From Dugong dugon (lineage: Eukaryota > Chordata > Mammalia > Sirenia > Dugongidae): a stretch of DNA of 64,000 nucleotides. The DNA lies in assembly GCA_030035585.1 (NCBI GenBank), contig CM057474.1:4520501-4584500 (forward strand), written 5' to 3'. The notes under the pieces were generated by a model that saw nothing but the letters and a program-made list of their open reading frames with translations, did no database searches and had not been told where the DNA came from. The translations under genes were made by a program, and so were the position numbers. This document shows, one piece after another, positions 22,545 to 34,836 of the stretch (positions within the stretch are counted from its first letter, which is position 1; every line of letters begins with the position of its first letter).

Positions 22545-23730
22545 AAGGAAGAGTCAAAGGATGTAAATATGCTTAAGGTTTTTGATGCCTGTTGCTGAAT
22601 TGTTTTCTGGAAAACATAATTGTCATTGTCTTTTAAAAAATAATTATATATCTTATAGATAAAAAATGCCATCTCTTTTCATTTTAAATTTCTTTGTTTT
22701 GTAGAGAGGTTATAGACATTATTAGCCATTTGTATTCCCCTCTCGAGATCATTTCTGTTATTTACCCACTTAAGAAAATTTAGTCACTTTTTACAGTTGG
22801 AATCTTAGTGTGTTTTTGCCTACTTATTTGTACTCTGCTTGTCCCCTACCCGTTTTGTGGCAAATATTTACTTTTTCTATTTTTCTTTTCATTTTAGTTA
22901 TGCTGGGCCTTTGAATGCTATTTTCACTAACAAAATACAGTATTAAGAGCAGACATTTTCTAGATGACATTTTCGGGGGTAGTTTGCATGGCTCTGAGTA
23001 GCTTTCAGTCCTTCCTTCTCTGCGTCTTCTTCCTTTAGACACTTTTGTAATCAGTACTAAAAATGGTGCTTTCAGACGGGGCTGAATTAATTTATATATC
23101 TTGACTTACATGCGTGGTGAATGTGTTTCATATTGCTGCTATACAAGCGTATGTCAGTTATAAAAATTACACAGTGTGTGACCTTGATATATTTTGGATT
23201 GAGGATTCATTTCACAGGATCAGCTTCACTCATTGTATTCTGAGCTTGGTTAATGGCATTGTGGTGTGGAAAAGGAGCTTCTGATCCCATCATGAGGGCT
23301 GAAGGAATAAAATTTCCTGTTATCTAACCAACTAGGATCTGTACTTGGCTAGAAATAAAGTATCTGAAGAAGAGACTGCCTTTTTATATTTGCATCCCCT
23401 GCACTCAGTTCAAATGTGTATATGGTAGGTACTCCATAAATATTTGTCATGTTGCAATACAGTAATTGGAAAGATCTCTAGAGTAAATAGGTTCCAATGA
23501 GATTAGATAGAAGAGGCCAAAAATTAGGGGAAGGTCTGGTCTGGCAGGGTGACAGGAATAATGTTCCAGATATGCTTATAGTTTTATACATAATCACTGA
23601 AAATCTGTTTTGTAAGTAGAAGCCAAACTGGTACTTTACTTCTGAAGTATGTGTGTAAGAATGTGTGTGTGCACATGTACAGATAGAGAAGAGACAGTGT
23701 TGGTTAAATTTGTATTCTGCAAAAGATCTT
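22545..23730. other. Intronic stretch
   Basis: No gene or clear repeat. A short MIR-like 'ggtactccataaatatttgt' lies near 23426. Confidence 0.4.
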
Positions 23731-23736
23731 GGATAT

Positions 23737-23935
23737 AAAACTCATTGCCGTTGAGTCGATTCCATCTCAAAGCAACCCAGTAGGACAGAGACGGACTGCC
23801 CCATAGGGTTTCCAAGGCTGTGATCTTTATGGAAGCAGACTGCCACATTGGTCTTCCACGGAGCACCTGGTGGATTCGAACTGTTGGCCTTTTGGTTAAC
23901 AGCCAAGTGCTAAACCGTTGCACCACCAGGGCGCC
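23737..23935 (-). repeat. AfroSINE, long form
   Basis: From 'aaaactcattgccgttgagt' to 'cgttgcaccaccagggcgc'. Confidence 0.92.
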
Positions 23936-24096
23936 TTCATATTGGACATAGTGTTCAATAAATACTTTCATAAATAAGTTTATATGATGTTGTATCAAAG
24001 TTATTTGCTTCTAACGCGTCCTGCACTCAGGAGGCATGGATGGTCTCAGTACATTTTAAGAAAAGTTTTCTTTGAATATAAATTGACTAGGGCGGT

Positions 24097-24113
24097 GGGG
24101 GGGGGGGGGGGGG
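24097..24113 (+). repeat. G17 homopolymer
   Basis: Seventeen consecutive G in the sense strand of the TPD52 intron, preceded by ggcggt. Long G runs can form G-quadruplexes and are prone to length error. Confidence 0.9.
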
Positions 24114-24269
24114 TGTTGTCACTAGTGAAAAGTGTCAGCAGAAATTCTGTAAAGAGGGAAAAATGCACACAGTATGACTGTCTGGGGCATTTAGCAAGGG
24201 GATGACCAGTGGTCCGTGTCGCTGTGTCCCGAGGGTATCACTTGATTGGAATGATGATGTTGATACCAC

Positions 24270-24405
24270 CTGACCTTTGCAGAGCTCTTGCTACCCTTTC
24301 TACGTGTTATCTTGTTTGAATCTTTCAGTGCTACAGAGAGGTAGGACTGGTATTATTTCTATTTTATATCTGAGGAAGCAGAATCTGAAAGATCATGACT
24401 TCCCC
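24270..24405 (+). repeat. MIR relic
   Basis: 'tttctacgtgttatcttgtt' followed by 'gaggtaggactggtattat' and 'tctgaggaagcagaatctga' follow MIR order. Confidence 0.65.
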
Positions 24406-24663
24406 ACATATCCCCGGCTGGATAGGGAGAGCTCTCCAAAAACTCCATCCCAAACTATTGCCATAAAAAGAATAACCTGGGGCCCGAGAAAAATGTAAAC
24501 TATGCTTGCTAACCAGCTTACAGGGCTGGGACACTTCATACTTTTGAGAAAGGTTTTCCATCCAACTAGTTAAAACAGAGTTGTAATTTGAAGGGATCAG
24601 CCTTCAGCCCTGCATTATTACAATTATTTAAGTTTTTCAGTTGGAGTTGTACCAGGTCACTTT

Positions 24664-24716
24664 TAGTATGAGTCAGAATCGACTCGATGGCAACGGGTTT
24701 TGTTTGGTTTTTGGGT
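24664..24716 (+). repeat. AfroSINE 3' tail scrap
   Basis: Only the tail 'gagtcagaatcgactcgatg' with its T/G end remains. Confidence 0.75.
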
Positions 24717-24734
24717 GTTACTACTGTTAACAGT

Positions 24735-24975
24735 ACCAACACCAGCATTGGTTGAGCACTTTCTGTATGCCAGGTTCTGCTCTAAATGCTTTTCATGTAT
24801 CATTAAAAAAAAATCTTCACAGCAAACCCTGTGAGCATATGCTAATATTTTCCCCACTTTACAAATGGAGAGGCGAGGTTATACACTTCTCCAGGAGTCC
24901 GTAACTTGGCAGAGACAGGTTTAGGTTTGAAACCTGCAACTGCTGGCTTCTAGTACATGCTCTTACCTGCCATAT
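24735..24975 (+). repeat. MIR relic
   Basis: 'gcactttctgtatgccaggt', 'ccccactttacaaatggaga' and 'tagtacatgctcttacctgc' are present in order. Confidence 0.8.
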
Positions 24976-25114
24976 ACAGTCTTGTTTTTCCTTGCAAAGG
25001 TATCGTACAAAAGTGCAGCCTGGCCGCTAGCTATGGTAGTAACTGTGGAAAGACAGGACTGACAAGTGTATTTACCAGAATCTGGCCTGTGTGTCAGAAC
25101 TAATTACAAATGCT

Positions 25115-25300
25115 TAGTGCAAAGAAGTCACATCCGGGTTTGAAATTTGGCTTTTTCACTTTCTGGTCATGAGACCTTGCATAAGTCACTAAACCTCTCT
25201 GAGGCTGATAATACTTCAAACGTTTGTTAAAATTAAGTAAAAATCTGTGATGAGTACTGTCTGGTATACACTTGGTGCTCACTAGTACTGATTCTGAAAC
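25115..25300 (-). repeat. MIR relic
   Basis: The antisense order is seen: 'acatccgggtttgaaatttg', 'aagtcactaaacctctctga' and 'tgtctggtatacacttggtg'. Confidence 0.75.
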
Positions 25301-25304
25301 TGAG

Positions 25305-26100
25305 TATTAGCTATTTCTGTAAAATGCTAATTCAGTGGTTCCCAGTTCAAAGGAAACATGTCATTTATTTGGAAACAAACGTGACGGGATGTCTGTCCTC
25401 AGGCTCGCGGGTTGGCCTAGAGAGACAAACAGCTAGGCCGCTGCTGTGGAGAGATGGGGGTTAGAAGGGCTGCATGCCCGTGACCGACCAGGAAGTGAGC
25501 AGCTCTGGGCACCGTCGTCAGAAGAGGATTCCCTTAGTGGATGACCTTTGAACTTGGGCTTGAAGGCTAAGTAGGAAGCGTTGCAGATGGTGGAAGAGAA
25601 GAGAAGAGTGAGGAAGGGAATTTTTGAAGAAGGTTCAGCATGTGCGAAGGTACAGAGGTGTGAAAGGACAAAAAAGTGGTTGTGAATCCTCAAAAATTCC
25701 CCATGGATGGAGTTTGAAGGTGCTAGCTCGGGGAGTGGGAGAGGCCTGTGCACGAGGATCAGGAATCAGGACTGTATTCTGTAGGCAGTAAGCTGGTGTA
25801 GGTGTGTGGGGTTTAGTCTTGGAAATAGGATTCTGGCAGGTGAATCAAAGGGGCAAGTAAACCAGTTAGGGGCTGTCACTATATTCCAGGTCAGAGATGA
25901 GGAGGCTGTGGATGGAGGCCCGGAGATCTCCAGGTTAGATTGGATCTGATGTGGGGGTGCTTGGGAAGCCTGAGGAAAAAGAAGATTAGCGAAGGGCCTT
26001 CAGATTGAGTGAAAAAGGAACTGGAATAGAGAATATAGAAAGAAGAGTAGATGGGGGGAGGGAGATAATGAATTTGTTTTGAGGTATGCCAAATTGAGCT
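25305..26100. other. Intronic stretch, purine-rich
   Basis: The stretch 25540-26040 is G/A-rich on the + strand with words such as gaagggcctt and gtgtgaaaggacaaaa. It may be an old retroviral or LTR relic but I could not assign it. Confidence 0.3.
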
Positions 26101-26640
26101 CTGTTGTAGTTATCCAAAGCTGCATAACAGCTACCCCCAAACTGTGGATTTAAAACAGCAACATTTATGACACTCATAGGCCTGTAGTTTGGGCAGGACT
26201 TTCTGGGAACAGCTTGTCAGCTCCACTCAGAATCAGCTGGGGAGCCTTGACTCCTGGGGCTGGGATCATGGAAGCCTCACTCTCTCACGTGTAGGCAGTT
26301 GATGCTGGGAACATGCAAACAGCTGGTGCTCCTTGGGCCCCTACCTCTTATTATATGGTCCCTCCAGTAGGGTAGCCACAGAGTGCCTGGACTTCTTACA
26401 TGTTAGTTCGGGACTCCCAAGGAGTGAGTCCCGAGAGAGACAAGAGGAAGCTGTATAGCCTTTTATGGTGTAGCCTCAGAAGTCACGTGGTGTCCCTTCC
26501 ACCGCATTCTGTTAGAAATGAGTTGTAAAAGCAAACCCGTGTTCCAGGGGAGGGACTTAGAGTACGCCTTTTGGTGGGAGGAGTATCAGTGAGTATGTGG
26601 ACGTGTGAAAACACCATCAGGTCCTTGTGGGAGGTCCATG
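26100..26640 (-). repeat. Old LTR-like relic
   Basis: 'aaagctgcataacagctacc' followed by a diverged 'gtggatttaaaacagcaaca' is the antisense end of an ancient LTR-type repeat. A related block begins at 48895. Confidence 0.4.
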
Positions 26641-26727
26641 GGCACTGGTTCAGGACCTAGTTAGGAGGGACAATTTGGATTTCTAAGAGGAAGAGGTGGG
26701 CAGGATATCATGACTGGGGAGATCTTG

Positions 26728-26796
26728 AAAACCAGTTGCCTTTGAATTGATTCCAACTCGTGTTGGAGTAGAGCCGTGCTCCATAGGGTTTTCTTT
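26728..26796 (-). repeat. AfroSINE 3' scrap
   Basis: Contains 'gaaaaccagttgcctttga' and 'gtgctccatagggttttct'. Confidence 0.7.
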
Positions 26797-26811
26797 TCCT
26801 TGTTTTTGACT

Positions 26812-27100
26812 TTAAAGAACAGAAATGTATTTCCTCACAGCTCTGGAGGCTAGAAGCCCAAATCAGGGAGTTGGCTGTGTCACTTCCTTCTGTGAGGCTC
26901 TCTCCTGTTTATGGCGGCCATCCTTGCTGTTCCTTGGCATTCCTTTATGGTTCTTGGTGTCTGTTTTCTCCCATGTGTGTCTGTGTGTCTGTTCTGCTCC
27001 TTTTTTATAACTTAGAAGTGAGTGGGTGTAGGACCTACCTGCCTTGGGTATGACCTCATTAGCATAACAAAAGAAAACTCCATTTCCAAACAGAGTCATA
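26812..27100 (-). repeat. MaLR-like LTR relic, split by an AfroSINE
   Basis: It reads 'cctcacagctctggaggcta' then 'gggtatgacctcattagcat', the antisense of MaLR-type LTRs. It resumes after the SINE at 27264-27285 ('tacagggattaggatttcag'). Confidence 0.55.
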
Positions 27101-27107
27101 TTTATAG

Positions 27108-27255
27108 ATAACAAAAATAAAAAACAGAACCAAACGCATTGCCGTTGAGTCGATTCCGACTCATAGTGACCCTATCCAAGGAATGACTGGTGGATTCGAA
27201 CTGCTGACCTTTTGGTTAGCTGCTGAGCTCTTAACCACTGCGCCACCAGGGCTCC
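27108..27255 (-). repeat. AfroSINE with 8-bp target duplication
   Basis: ATTTATAG flanks it at 27100-27107 and 27256-27263, inside a MaLR-like relic. The A-rich end 'ataacaaaaataaaaaacag' is at left. Confidence 0.92.
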
Positions 27256-27287
27256 ATTTATAGGTACAGGGATTAGGATTTCAGCAC

Positions 27288-27432
27288 ACTCCATAGGGTT
27301 TTCAATGGCTGATTTTTCAGAAGTAGTATCACCAGGCCTTTTTTTCTGGGTGCCTCTGGGTGAACTGGAACCTCCAACCTTTGAGTTGTTAATAGCTGAA
27401 CAGATTAACTGTTTGTACCACCCAGAAACTCC
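27288..27432 (-). repeat. AfroSINE, variant type, 3' truncated
   Basis: It runs from 'ccatagggttttcaatggct' to 'gtttgtaccacccagaaact', with the variant middle 'tctgggtgcctctgggtga'. Confidence 0.85.
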
Positions 27433-27434
27433 TA

Positions 27435-28490
27435 GGAGATCTTAGTACGTGTACTATTTGAAGCTATTCAGTTGCTGAGACTGCGCAGGGAAACCAATAG
27501 ACGAAAAGAAAAGAGGATTGTGCACGGAAGGCGAACATTTCAGGGCAGGGAGAAGATGCGAGTTTAGAAATCAGAGTTTGACTTTCAAAGGCGGTGGAGA
27601 GGCCAAGTAGGTCGTGGGGAAAAGGGAGATACTGGCTTTGGGGATGAGGTATTGGCTGGTCATGGGTAGTCCTGATACGTGCGAGCTCCATGGACTGAGG
27701 TGGGGTTGGGTGAGTGAGCAGGGCAGATACAGTGGATTCCAAGCCGGTGGGAATGATAAAACGGAGGCAACATATACACTGCTCTTTGGAGAAGTCAGAT
27801 GATGTTTTGGAGGGAAATTTGGATTAAGTGATGGTCATTTGCTTGTGTGGCTTGAGTGGGTGTGTTGTTTTCAAATGTGTAGAGATGAGTGGTTTGACAT
27901 TTGTACATGTTTGAAAATGAGAGAAGAAACCAGAAGCAAGGGAAAATAACTGGGCTTTGTTATTTGCGTGTATGTTCCTGGTTTTAGTTAAGATGCTTTT
28001 AACGCAAAATGCATTTTAATCGTGATGATACAGAGTTTGACCGTCAGGGAGCTGAGGTCTGCAAGCAGTAACTCACTGTAATGTGTAAGAGCTTTGCATA
28101 GAGTAAGTGCCCATTAAATATTTGCAGAATGAAAGTATTATACTTTCCTGGGTGATATGATATCCAGGGAGGCATTTTAACCCAGAGGTGACATTTGAGC
28201 AAAATTGTAGTAAAATTGTGATTTTTAAAAAAAAAAACAGTGAATTCTCAGGACAAAGCTGACATTGCGAGTTCTTGCTTTCACCCTGGAGCTTTTCGGC
28301 CGCGGGATTGACCTGTGCAGCGTCTGGATTTGTCAAATACTCTCACTCAACTTCTCTTGAGAAATGACTTTCATTCTAGAGTGGCACTTTCCCATCTCGA
28401 GACTCAGCTCTTTTCCTCAGGTCATAGTTGAAAGAGAAATATAACTTCCAGGTCCCTCTACCCTGGTGATTCTTAAATGGATTGCTACTG
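27435..28490. other. Intronic stretch
   Basis: A MIR-like antisense piece may lie at 28070-28135 ('taagtgcccattaaatattt'). No exon was recognised. Confidence 0.4.
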
Positions 28491-28505
28491 CTTATTGCTT
28501 CAATG

Positions 28506-28679
28506 GGAACCCTGGTGGCGTAGTGGTTAAGTGCTGCGGCTGCTGACCAAAAGGTTGGTAGTTTGAATCCACCAGGTGCTCCTTGGAAACTCTATGGGGC
28601 AGTTCTACTCTGTCCTATAGGGTTGCTGTGAGTTGGAATTGACTTGACGGCAATGGGTTTTTTTTTTTTTTTTTTTTTA
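28506..28679 (+). repeat. AfroSINE with target duplication
   Basis: A complete copy ending in a T-run of about 22 (28657-28678). The flanks are ATTGCTTCAATG (28494-28505) and ATTGCTTCAGTG (28680-28691), one mismatch. Confidence 0.93.
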
Positions 28680-28691
28680 ATTGCTTCAGTG

Positions 28692-30395
28692 AAAGTTTGG
28701 ACTAATGGTACAGATAACGTGAAAGATTTATCTTAGTTTAGGGAGCTTTTTATTTTTCCCAGCATTCCAGTCCCTTCCCAAACTTACTTTCTCTTCCTTA
28801 GCCCCAGAGAGTCTCTGGCCTTTCCAGGTGTTTGACATGGGCCAGTGCTGTGGTCACCATTGAGGAAGGAAGGTCTGGTGACATCTTCCTCGTCTGATTA
28901 TTCCATTAGCAATGGTGACTGTACGCGGTAAATATAAAAAGCAATAAACTTTGATGAAGGATTCTGCTTTTCAAAGTACACTAGATCACTTTGAGAATTC
29001 CCTGAAATCCAAAGTGGAACATAAAACTCGAATCCACGTGTGTCTGTCTGCTCCTTTCATTTTGCTCTTTGTGCGTGCATTTCTCAGTGCCTCTGCCTGT
29101 CTTCCATTTTTGCATTTTTTTTTCTCCTTCCTTTAGCCTTTCTCTCTTTTCCTGTCTTTTTTCTCTACCTAATTTTCCTTCTTTCTCTTAACATTTCTCT
29201 ATTGGAGACCTTAAAATGGAGCTCAGGTCTTTTTTTTTTTTTTAATTTTGTTTTTAGTTAAGAGATTTCAGGGTTTTATTCAAAAAATTGTTATGTACTT
29301 TCCTAATACTATTTTTTTTTCTGTAGGAATGAAGAAACCCTGGAAAACATTTCCAAGTTTGTCTGCCTGTTAGTCATTAATTTCGTTGCTATGGCAAAGC
29401 TCCTGTAGGTCTTTTTGTTGTTGTTGTGTATGTGAAGATTCAAAACTGAGAAACAAAAACAGTTCTAATTATTAATTGGGAATTAAAAAACATCATGCCT
29501 TATTTAACGATTTGGGTCTTTTCTGTATGAATCCTTAGCAAAGGACAAACGCTTAGAAGTCATGGCACCATTCCCTTTTCTTGACTGAAGGCACCATAAT
29601 TTTTAAAACTTATTAGAAGGTGAAGAGGAAACATGTGCCTTTTCTTTTGCAGTTAGACGAATTGAGGGAAGTGGTGAGTCAGTTCCGATTGTAATCTCGT
29701 GCTGTACAGAACCAGACCTCTGAGGTGTGCTCATGTCCACCTTGGACTCTGGACATACTGTCCACCAGCGAGGACCCCAGCTCCCTGAGAGCCTTACCTG
29801 TGCACAGCACGCTTGGCGGCTAGGGAGCAGCTCCCGGAAGCGTTCACTGAAAGTCACCCCCAGAGAGCAGCAGGACCCACGGACTCTCGGATCCTCCTGC
29901 CTCTCCTGACCAGGAGGCCCTATCATCCTTTTGCTTTGGATGACAAGTTTGAAGTTCATCTAGCTCTCATAGTTTATCTGCAATGTTATACTACCTCTCA
30001 ATAACGTAGAGAAACTTGACTTTAAATGAATTTAGTACACAGACGTATGTTTGCCCAAATGGAGCTGATTTATTTAATGACATGCAAGCCTTAAATGTAG
30101 GGAATTTTGGCTTTGAAACATTCTGTTAACTACTGGTGAAGTGTTATGATGCTGATATAGCAAAATCCTTAGGCCTGCAAATGCAGGGTCTTGATATTGC
30201 TGTTGTGGGGAGGAAAATCCCTGTCCTCGAGTGGGGGAGAAGGCAATGGTGAGACAGTGCTCTAAAGGAGGCGCTCCCCTGCCCAGCCTGCTTGAGAGAG
30301 CATTTGAGGAATTATTTTTCCTCCTGAGGCAGTACACCTCTGCTTATTTTAATGGAAGCCACTGGGCAAATAGAACCAACTGTGCAGTTCACACA
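28692..30395. other. Intronic stretch
   Basis: A pyrimidine-rich patch lies at 29095-29190. Open frames at 29603-29959 on the - strand have no recognised family and overlap ordinary intronic DNA. Confidence 0.4.
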
Positions 30396-30590
30396 GAGTC
30401 CCTGGGTGGTGCAAATGGTTACTTGGCTGCTAACTGAAAAGGTTGGAGGTTCCACCCAGAGGCACCTTGGAAGGAAGACCTGGAGATCTACTTCTGAAAC
30501 ATCAGCCATTGAAAACGCTATGGAGCACAGTTCTGTTCTGGCACACACAGGTTGCCATGAGTTGGATCAGCTGGAAAGCAAGCTGGTTCA
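30396..30590 (+). repeat. AfroSINE, variant type
   Basis: From 'gagtccctgggtggtgcaaa' through 'gaagacctggagatctactt' to 'ccatgagttggatcagctg'. Confidence 0.88.
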
Positions 30591-30713
30591 GCTGGTGTAG
30601 AGTCATCCTAAACTTCCTCCAGTTACAGGGCATTGCATAGCTAAGGAAGCTGTACTTATTATATTTAGTGTTTTTCTATGCGTTGGAGTTAGAGTAACTC
30701 CTTATAATTTTTT

Positions 30714-32872
30714 ATTTTTTATAAATTTTTTTGTGCATTAGGTGAAAGTTTACAGAGCAAGTTAGTTTCCCATTTGATAGTTTGTACATAAAGTGTTCCA
30801 TGACATTCCATGAGTGCCCTCTCCCATTTCTGTCCTAGGTTCCCCGTTTCCTTTTGTCCTGAGTTGCTACCCCTCGCTGCCTTATTATCTTTGATTTTCG
30901 GCAGTTGTTACCCTTTTGATCTCATATAATAGATCATCCAAAGGAGCATGTTTCTCTCCGGTGTTATTGTTTATGTTATGAGCCTGTCTGTGGTTTGGCT
31001 GAAAAGTGGTCTCTGGTAGTGGCTTCTGTTCCAGTTCAGAGTATGTCTAAGGGCTGTAGTCTCAAGGCTTCCTCTGGTCTCTGTCAGACCAGTAAGTCTG
31101 GTCTGTTTTGTGAATTTGGTCTTTTGTTCTGAAGATTTTCTCCTTCTTTGTCCAGGACCCTCTGTTGTGATTCTAGTCAGAGTGGTGGGTAGTGGCAGCT
31201 GGGCAACAGCCGAGACCATTTTTCTGGTCTCGGGATCATGTAGGCTGTGTTTCATGTGGTCCAGTAGCCCTTTGGACTAATTGCTCCTTTGGGTCTTTGG
31301 TTTTTTTACTTCTCTTTTGCTCTGGACGATAAGAGACCTATCGTTGTATCTTAGATGGCCGCTTGCAGGCTTTTAATGTTAAGACCCTACTCGCTGAAGT
31401 AGGATGGAGAACTTTCTCTTTATGTACTGTATTGTGCCAATTGAAGTAGATGTTCCCTGAGTCTATGGCCCTTTGCCTTCGAGCCCAGGAACTTCGTCTC
31501 ACAGTGCTTGGTTATGTCTAAGAAGTTGCCCTGCCCGTGGCCCTTGTGTGCTCTATTGTCTATATTAATATATCAGCAGCACCTACAGTTACGTATGTAG
31601 AAATATCCACCACCAAACCTATCTCTGCAGGTGGGTGTGCTCTCTCACACCCTCCCACACCTCTTGTCATGTCTATCTAGCTGTGTATCCATTTGTAATT
31701 AGTGTTTGTTAATACCACTGTTGCAGGACTGTCTGTGCTGTAGACATTACCGTTGTCGCCCCTCGTTCTTGTGCGTCTCTCAGTTTCCTCCCACACCTTC
31801 ATCGTGTTTCACTTACTTCTTCCATATTGTGTATTATTGCCTTTCCTTTCACCAAGATTAACATGTGTCTTCTGTCTTTTTTTGGTAATTTTTCCTCCCT
31901 AGTAACCATCAAAGAAAGTTTTTTTCCCCCCTTTGTGTAAACCTTTTCTCGTTTCTTTATAATAGTGGTTGCGTACAATATTTGTCCTTTTGTAATTGAT
32001 TTATTTCCCTCAGCATAATGTCCTCCAAATTCATCCACGTTGTGAGACGTTTTGCGGATTCGCCATTATTCTTTATCGTTGCATGGTATTCCATTGTGTG
32101 TGTGTACCACAGTTTGTTGATCCATTCATTCATCTGTCAGTGGGCACTTAGGTTGTTTCCATGTTTTTGCTATTGTGAATAATGCTGCAATGAACATAGA
32201 TGTACAAATGTCTGTTCCTGTCACGGCTTTTATTTCTTTAGGACATATACCTAGGAGTGGGATTACTGGCTCATACGGTATTTCTGTTTCTAGCTTTTTA
32301 AGGAAGCATCATATCATTTTCCATAGTGGTTGTACCATTTTACATTCTAACCAGCAGTGTGTAAGAGTTGCAGTCTCTCTACAACCTCTCAGCATTGGTT
32401 ATTTTCTGTTTTTTTGATTAGTGCCAGTAATGGCGGGGTGGGATGGTATCTTATTGTAGTTTTGATTTGCATCTAATGGCTAACGATCACAAGTGTTTTT
32501 TCATGTGTTCGTTAGCTGCCTGAATGTCTTCTTTGGTGAAGTCTCTGTTCATATCCTTTGCCCATTTTTTAATTGCGTTGTTTGTCTTTTTGTCGTTGAA
32601 GCGTTGAAGTTTTCCATAGATTTTAGAGGTTATACCCTTGTTGAATATGTTGTAGCCAAAATTTGTTTCCCAGTCTGTAGGTTCTCTTTTGGAGAAGTCT
32701 TTTGATGAGCATAAGTGTTCAATTTTTAGGAGGTCCCATTTATGTAATTCATCTTCGGCTGTTTGTGCGTTTTTAGTCACATTTGGTATTCTGTTTATGC
32801 CATATATTAGGGCTCTTATACTTGTCCCTGTTTTTTCTTCCATGGTCTTTTTAGTTTTAGGTTTTATATTTA
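30714..32872 (-). mobile_element. L1 LINE, 5' truncated, 2.2 kb, with 14-bp target duplication
   Basis: CCTTATAATTTTTT flanks the element at 30700-30713 and 32873-32886. The 3' UTR (about 30714-31960) lies at left, followed by the ORF2 C-terminal region, whose antisense frame (roughly 32487-32872) includes NWDL-type motif 'KWDLLKIEHLCSSKDFSKRE'. The domain is the C-terminal region of L1 ORF2, downstream of the reverse transcriptase. ORF2 catalytic domains are absent, so the copy is dead. It lies antisense to TPD52. Confidence 0.93.
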
Positions 32873-32886
32873 CCTTATAATTTTTT

Positions 32887-33666
32887 GGATGAGTTAAAAT
32901 TAACCTAAGTGGAAAAACACATACAAAAGCATAGCGATAAAACATTTCTTTGTAATAAAAAAGCCTAGTGACCACAGCCATCTCAAATACTCTTCTCCCG
33001 AATTTGTTCGTGTCTAAGTCATGCTTTCTTTGAATAAAGATATTAATTAAGGGACAGATGTGCTAATTGAACATAAATTCTAATGAAAAAAATCTAAGGC
33101 ACAGGCAGATCTCATTTTGTTCCTTCACTATTATTTACCGGCTCTCCCTCCCTCCTCTGCACATACCCAGTCAAATTAGTATTCAGGCACTTAATCACAA
33201 GTGTTTGCTGGAAACACAGGGTGCTTTCTTTGGCAGGCCTTCAGGAGATCAGGTTTCCTCTGTTCAAAGGGGAACCAAGACCTGCTTGTACCCATGTCTT
33301 TCATGTAAGAGACCTTCATTAGAGCTGGATCGGCCAGTCACAGTTCTGGATATTAGATGTAGTGGGTGTTTGGGTGGGGAGAGATGGCGTTTATCCATCT
33401 AGGAAGGGTGTTCTCACAGCAGGGGCATTTCCTCCATCTTTGTGCTGCGGGTGCCGTTAGCCGCACCAGGCCAGGTTCTTTGCCAAGTGGTGTTTGCTTC
33501 TGCCTGTGGGATTCTGTGCGGGGGTTGGTGTAGCCTGGTCCTGAGGAAGACATGACTGGTCCCTTATCTCCTTATCAGGTCTCTACCTCTGGGTGGAGGG
33601 GGTGGGGCTGGGGGAGGAAAGATGCTTAGGATTCACCTGCTTCTGAGGGTGAGGGGGTGATAAAAG
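32887..33666. other. Intronic stretch
   Basis: No repeat or exon was recognised. A G-rich patch (33590-33660) precedes the inverted repeat. Confidence 0.4.
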
Positions 33667-33779
33667 GTAGATAGTGCCAGGTCATCACAACCCACTTGTA
33701 CTTTGATACAAGCAAAACCCCATGCTTGAAGTCACTGCAGAACTACAAAGGAACAGCTGTGTGCCGTTCAATTTCCTGG
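33667..33779 (+). repeat. Left arm of a 113-bp inverted repeat
   Basis: It pairs with 34422-34534 in reverse complement over 113 positions with 4 mismatches and no gaps (about 96% identity). It begins gtagatagtgccagg and ends atttcctgg. It matches no repeat family I know and occurs nowhere else in this window. Confidence 0.9.
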
Positions 33780-34421
33780 TCTGTTCTTACTTGCTGCTCC
33801 TTCTTCCTTTTTTCAACTCTGAGTATTCAGAAATGTCTGTTCTAGAAGGTTCCTCCAGTGCCTATCCCCTGGGAAGGCAGAGACTTCCCGAGCTGCAGTA
33901 ATGCATTATTGAAGTAACAGGGAGGTGCAGGGCTCTTGTTTATGTTGAAAGCTGCCTACCAGTAAGTGACGAATATTGACATAAAGGCAATTACATCCGC
34001 CATGTTGCTTTTTAACTTAACATGCTTCCTAACTCATACCCAGCGATCTTGTTATATACCTTACTGCGTATAAACTACTTATGCTCTTTTTCTCAAGGCT
34101 TAAATGTGTTCCCTTTAGAGGTAAAGGGTTTCTTTCTTCACTACTCTGGTTCCTTCTCACAGACAGGAAACTCTTTCGTTGTTGTTGTTTTCCGATAATT
34201 AGCTGTTTCTGTTACACGAGGGTGTAATATCAGCACTTCTTGCTTCATCTTCTCTGGCTAAAGAACCTAAGGTTCTTAAATAGATATAGCTAAAACATTG
34301 GCCCTGTTGAAGGGGAAAAAATTGGCTGAAATAGGATTCGTGGGAGATGAGAAGGAGAGCTGGGTTTGCTTTCAGGTTAAAAAAAGAAATTGTTTTTCTC
34401 TGTGCAATGGGGAAGCATAGC
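33780..34421. other. 642-bp loop between the inverted repeat arms
   Basis: Single-copy-looking sequence with no gene, SINE or LINE recognised. A short gttgttgttg run lies at 34180-34189. Confidence 0.5.
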
Positions 34422-34534
34422 CCAGGAAATTGAATGGCACACAGCTGTTCCTTTGTAGCTCTGCAGTGACTTCAAGCATGAGGTTTTGCTTGTATCAAAG
34501 TACAAGTGCGTTGTGATGACCTGGCACTATCTAC
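34422..34534 (-). repeat. Right arm of a 113-bp inverted repeat
   Basis: It begins ccaggaaattgaatgg and ends ggcactatctac. Similarity to the left arm stops sharply at both ends. The sequences just outside the arms (gataaaag and tggaataaag) are only vaguely similar, so no clean target duplication is claimed. Confidence 0.9.
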
Positions 34535-34836
34535 TGGAATAAAGCTTGAAACCGGAGTAGCTGATGTTCCGAAAACCCAAAAGTGAGAATGTGCTTTTGT
34601 TCAGCTGCTTCTCCTCAGTGAAATTTGAAGAGCACTTCGTTATACAGAGCGAAACTCTTCTTTGACTTTCCTGTTGCAAACTTAAAGTAAAAATATCTAG
34701 GCTGCATTAGATGTTGACTTTTAAAACTGTTGTATGGAGTATGCCCCAGGGGCCATCATGCACTTTTGACATCAAACCAACCAAGCTCTCACTTTGTTTA
34801 AAAAAATATTTTAGACGTGAAAATCAATAATTCTTT

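Noticed and set aside
33660..34540. Transposon with target duplication at the inverted repeat
   Set aside because: The outer flanks (gataaaag / tggaataaag) are not a clean direct repeat, so I report only the inverted repeat itself.
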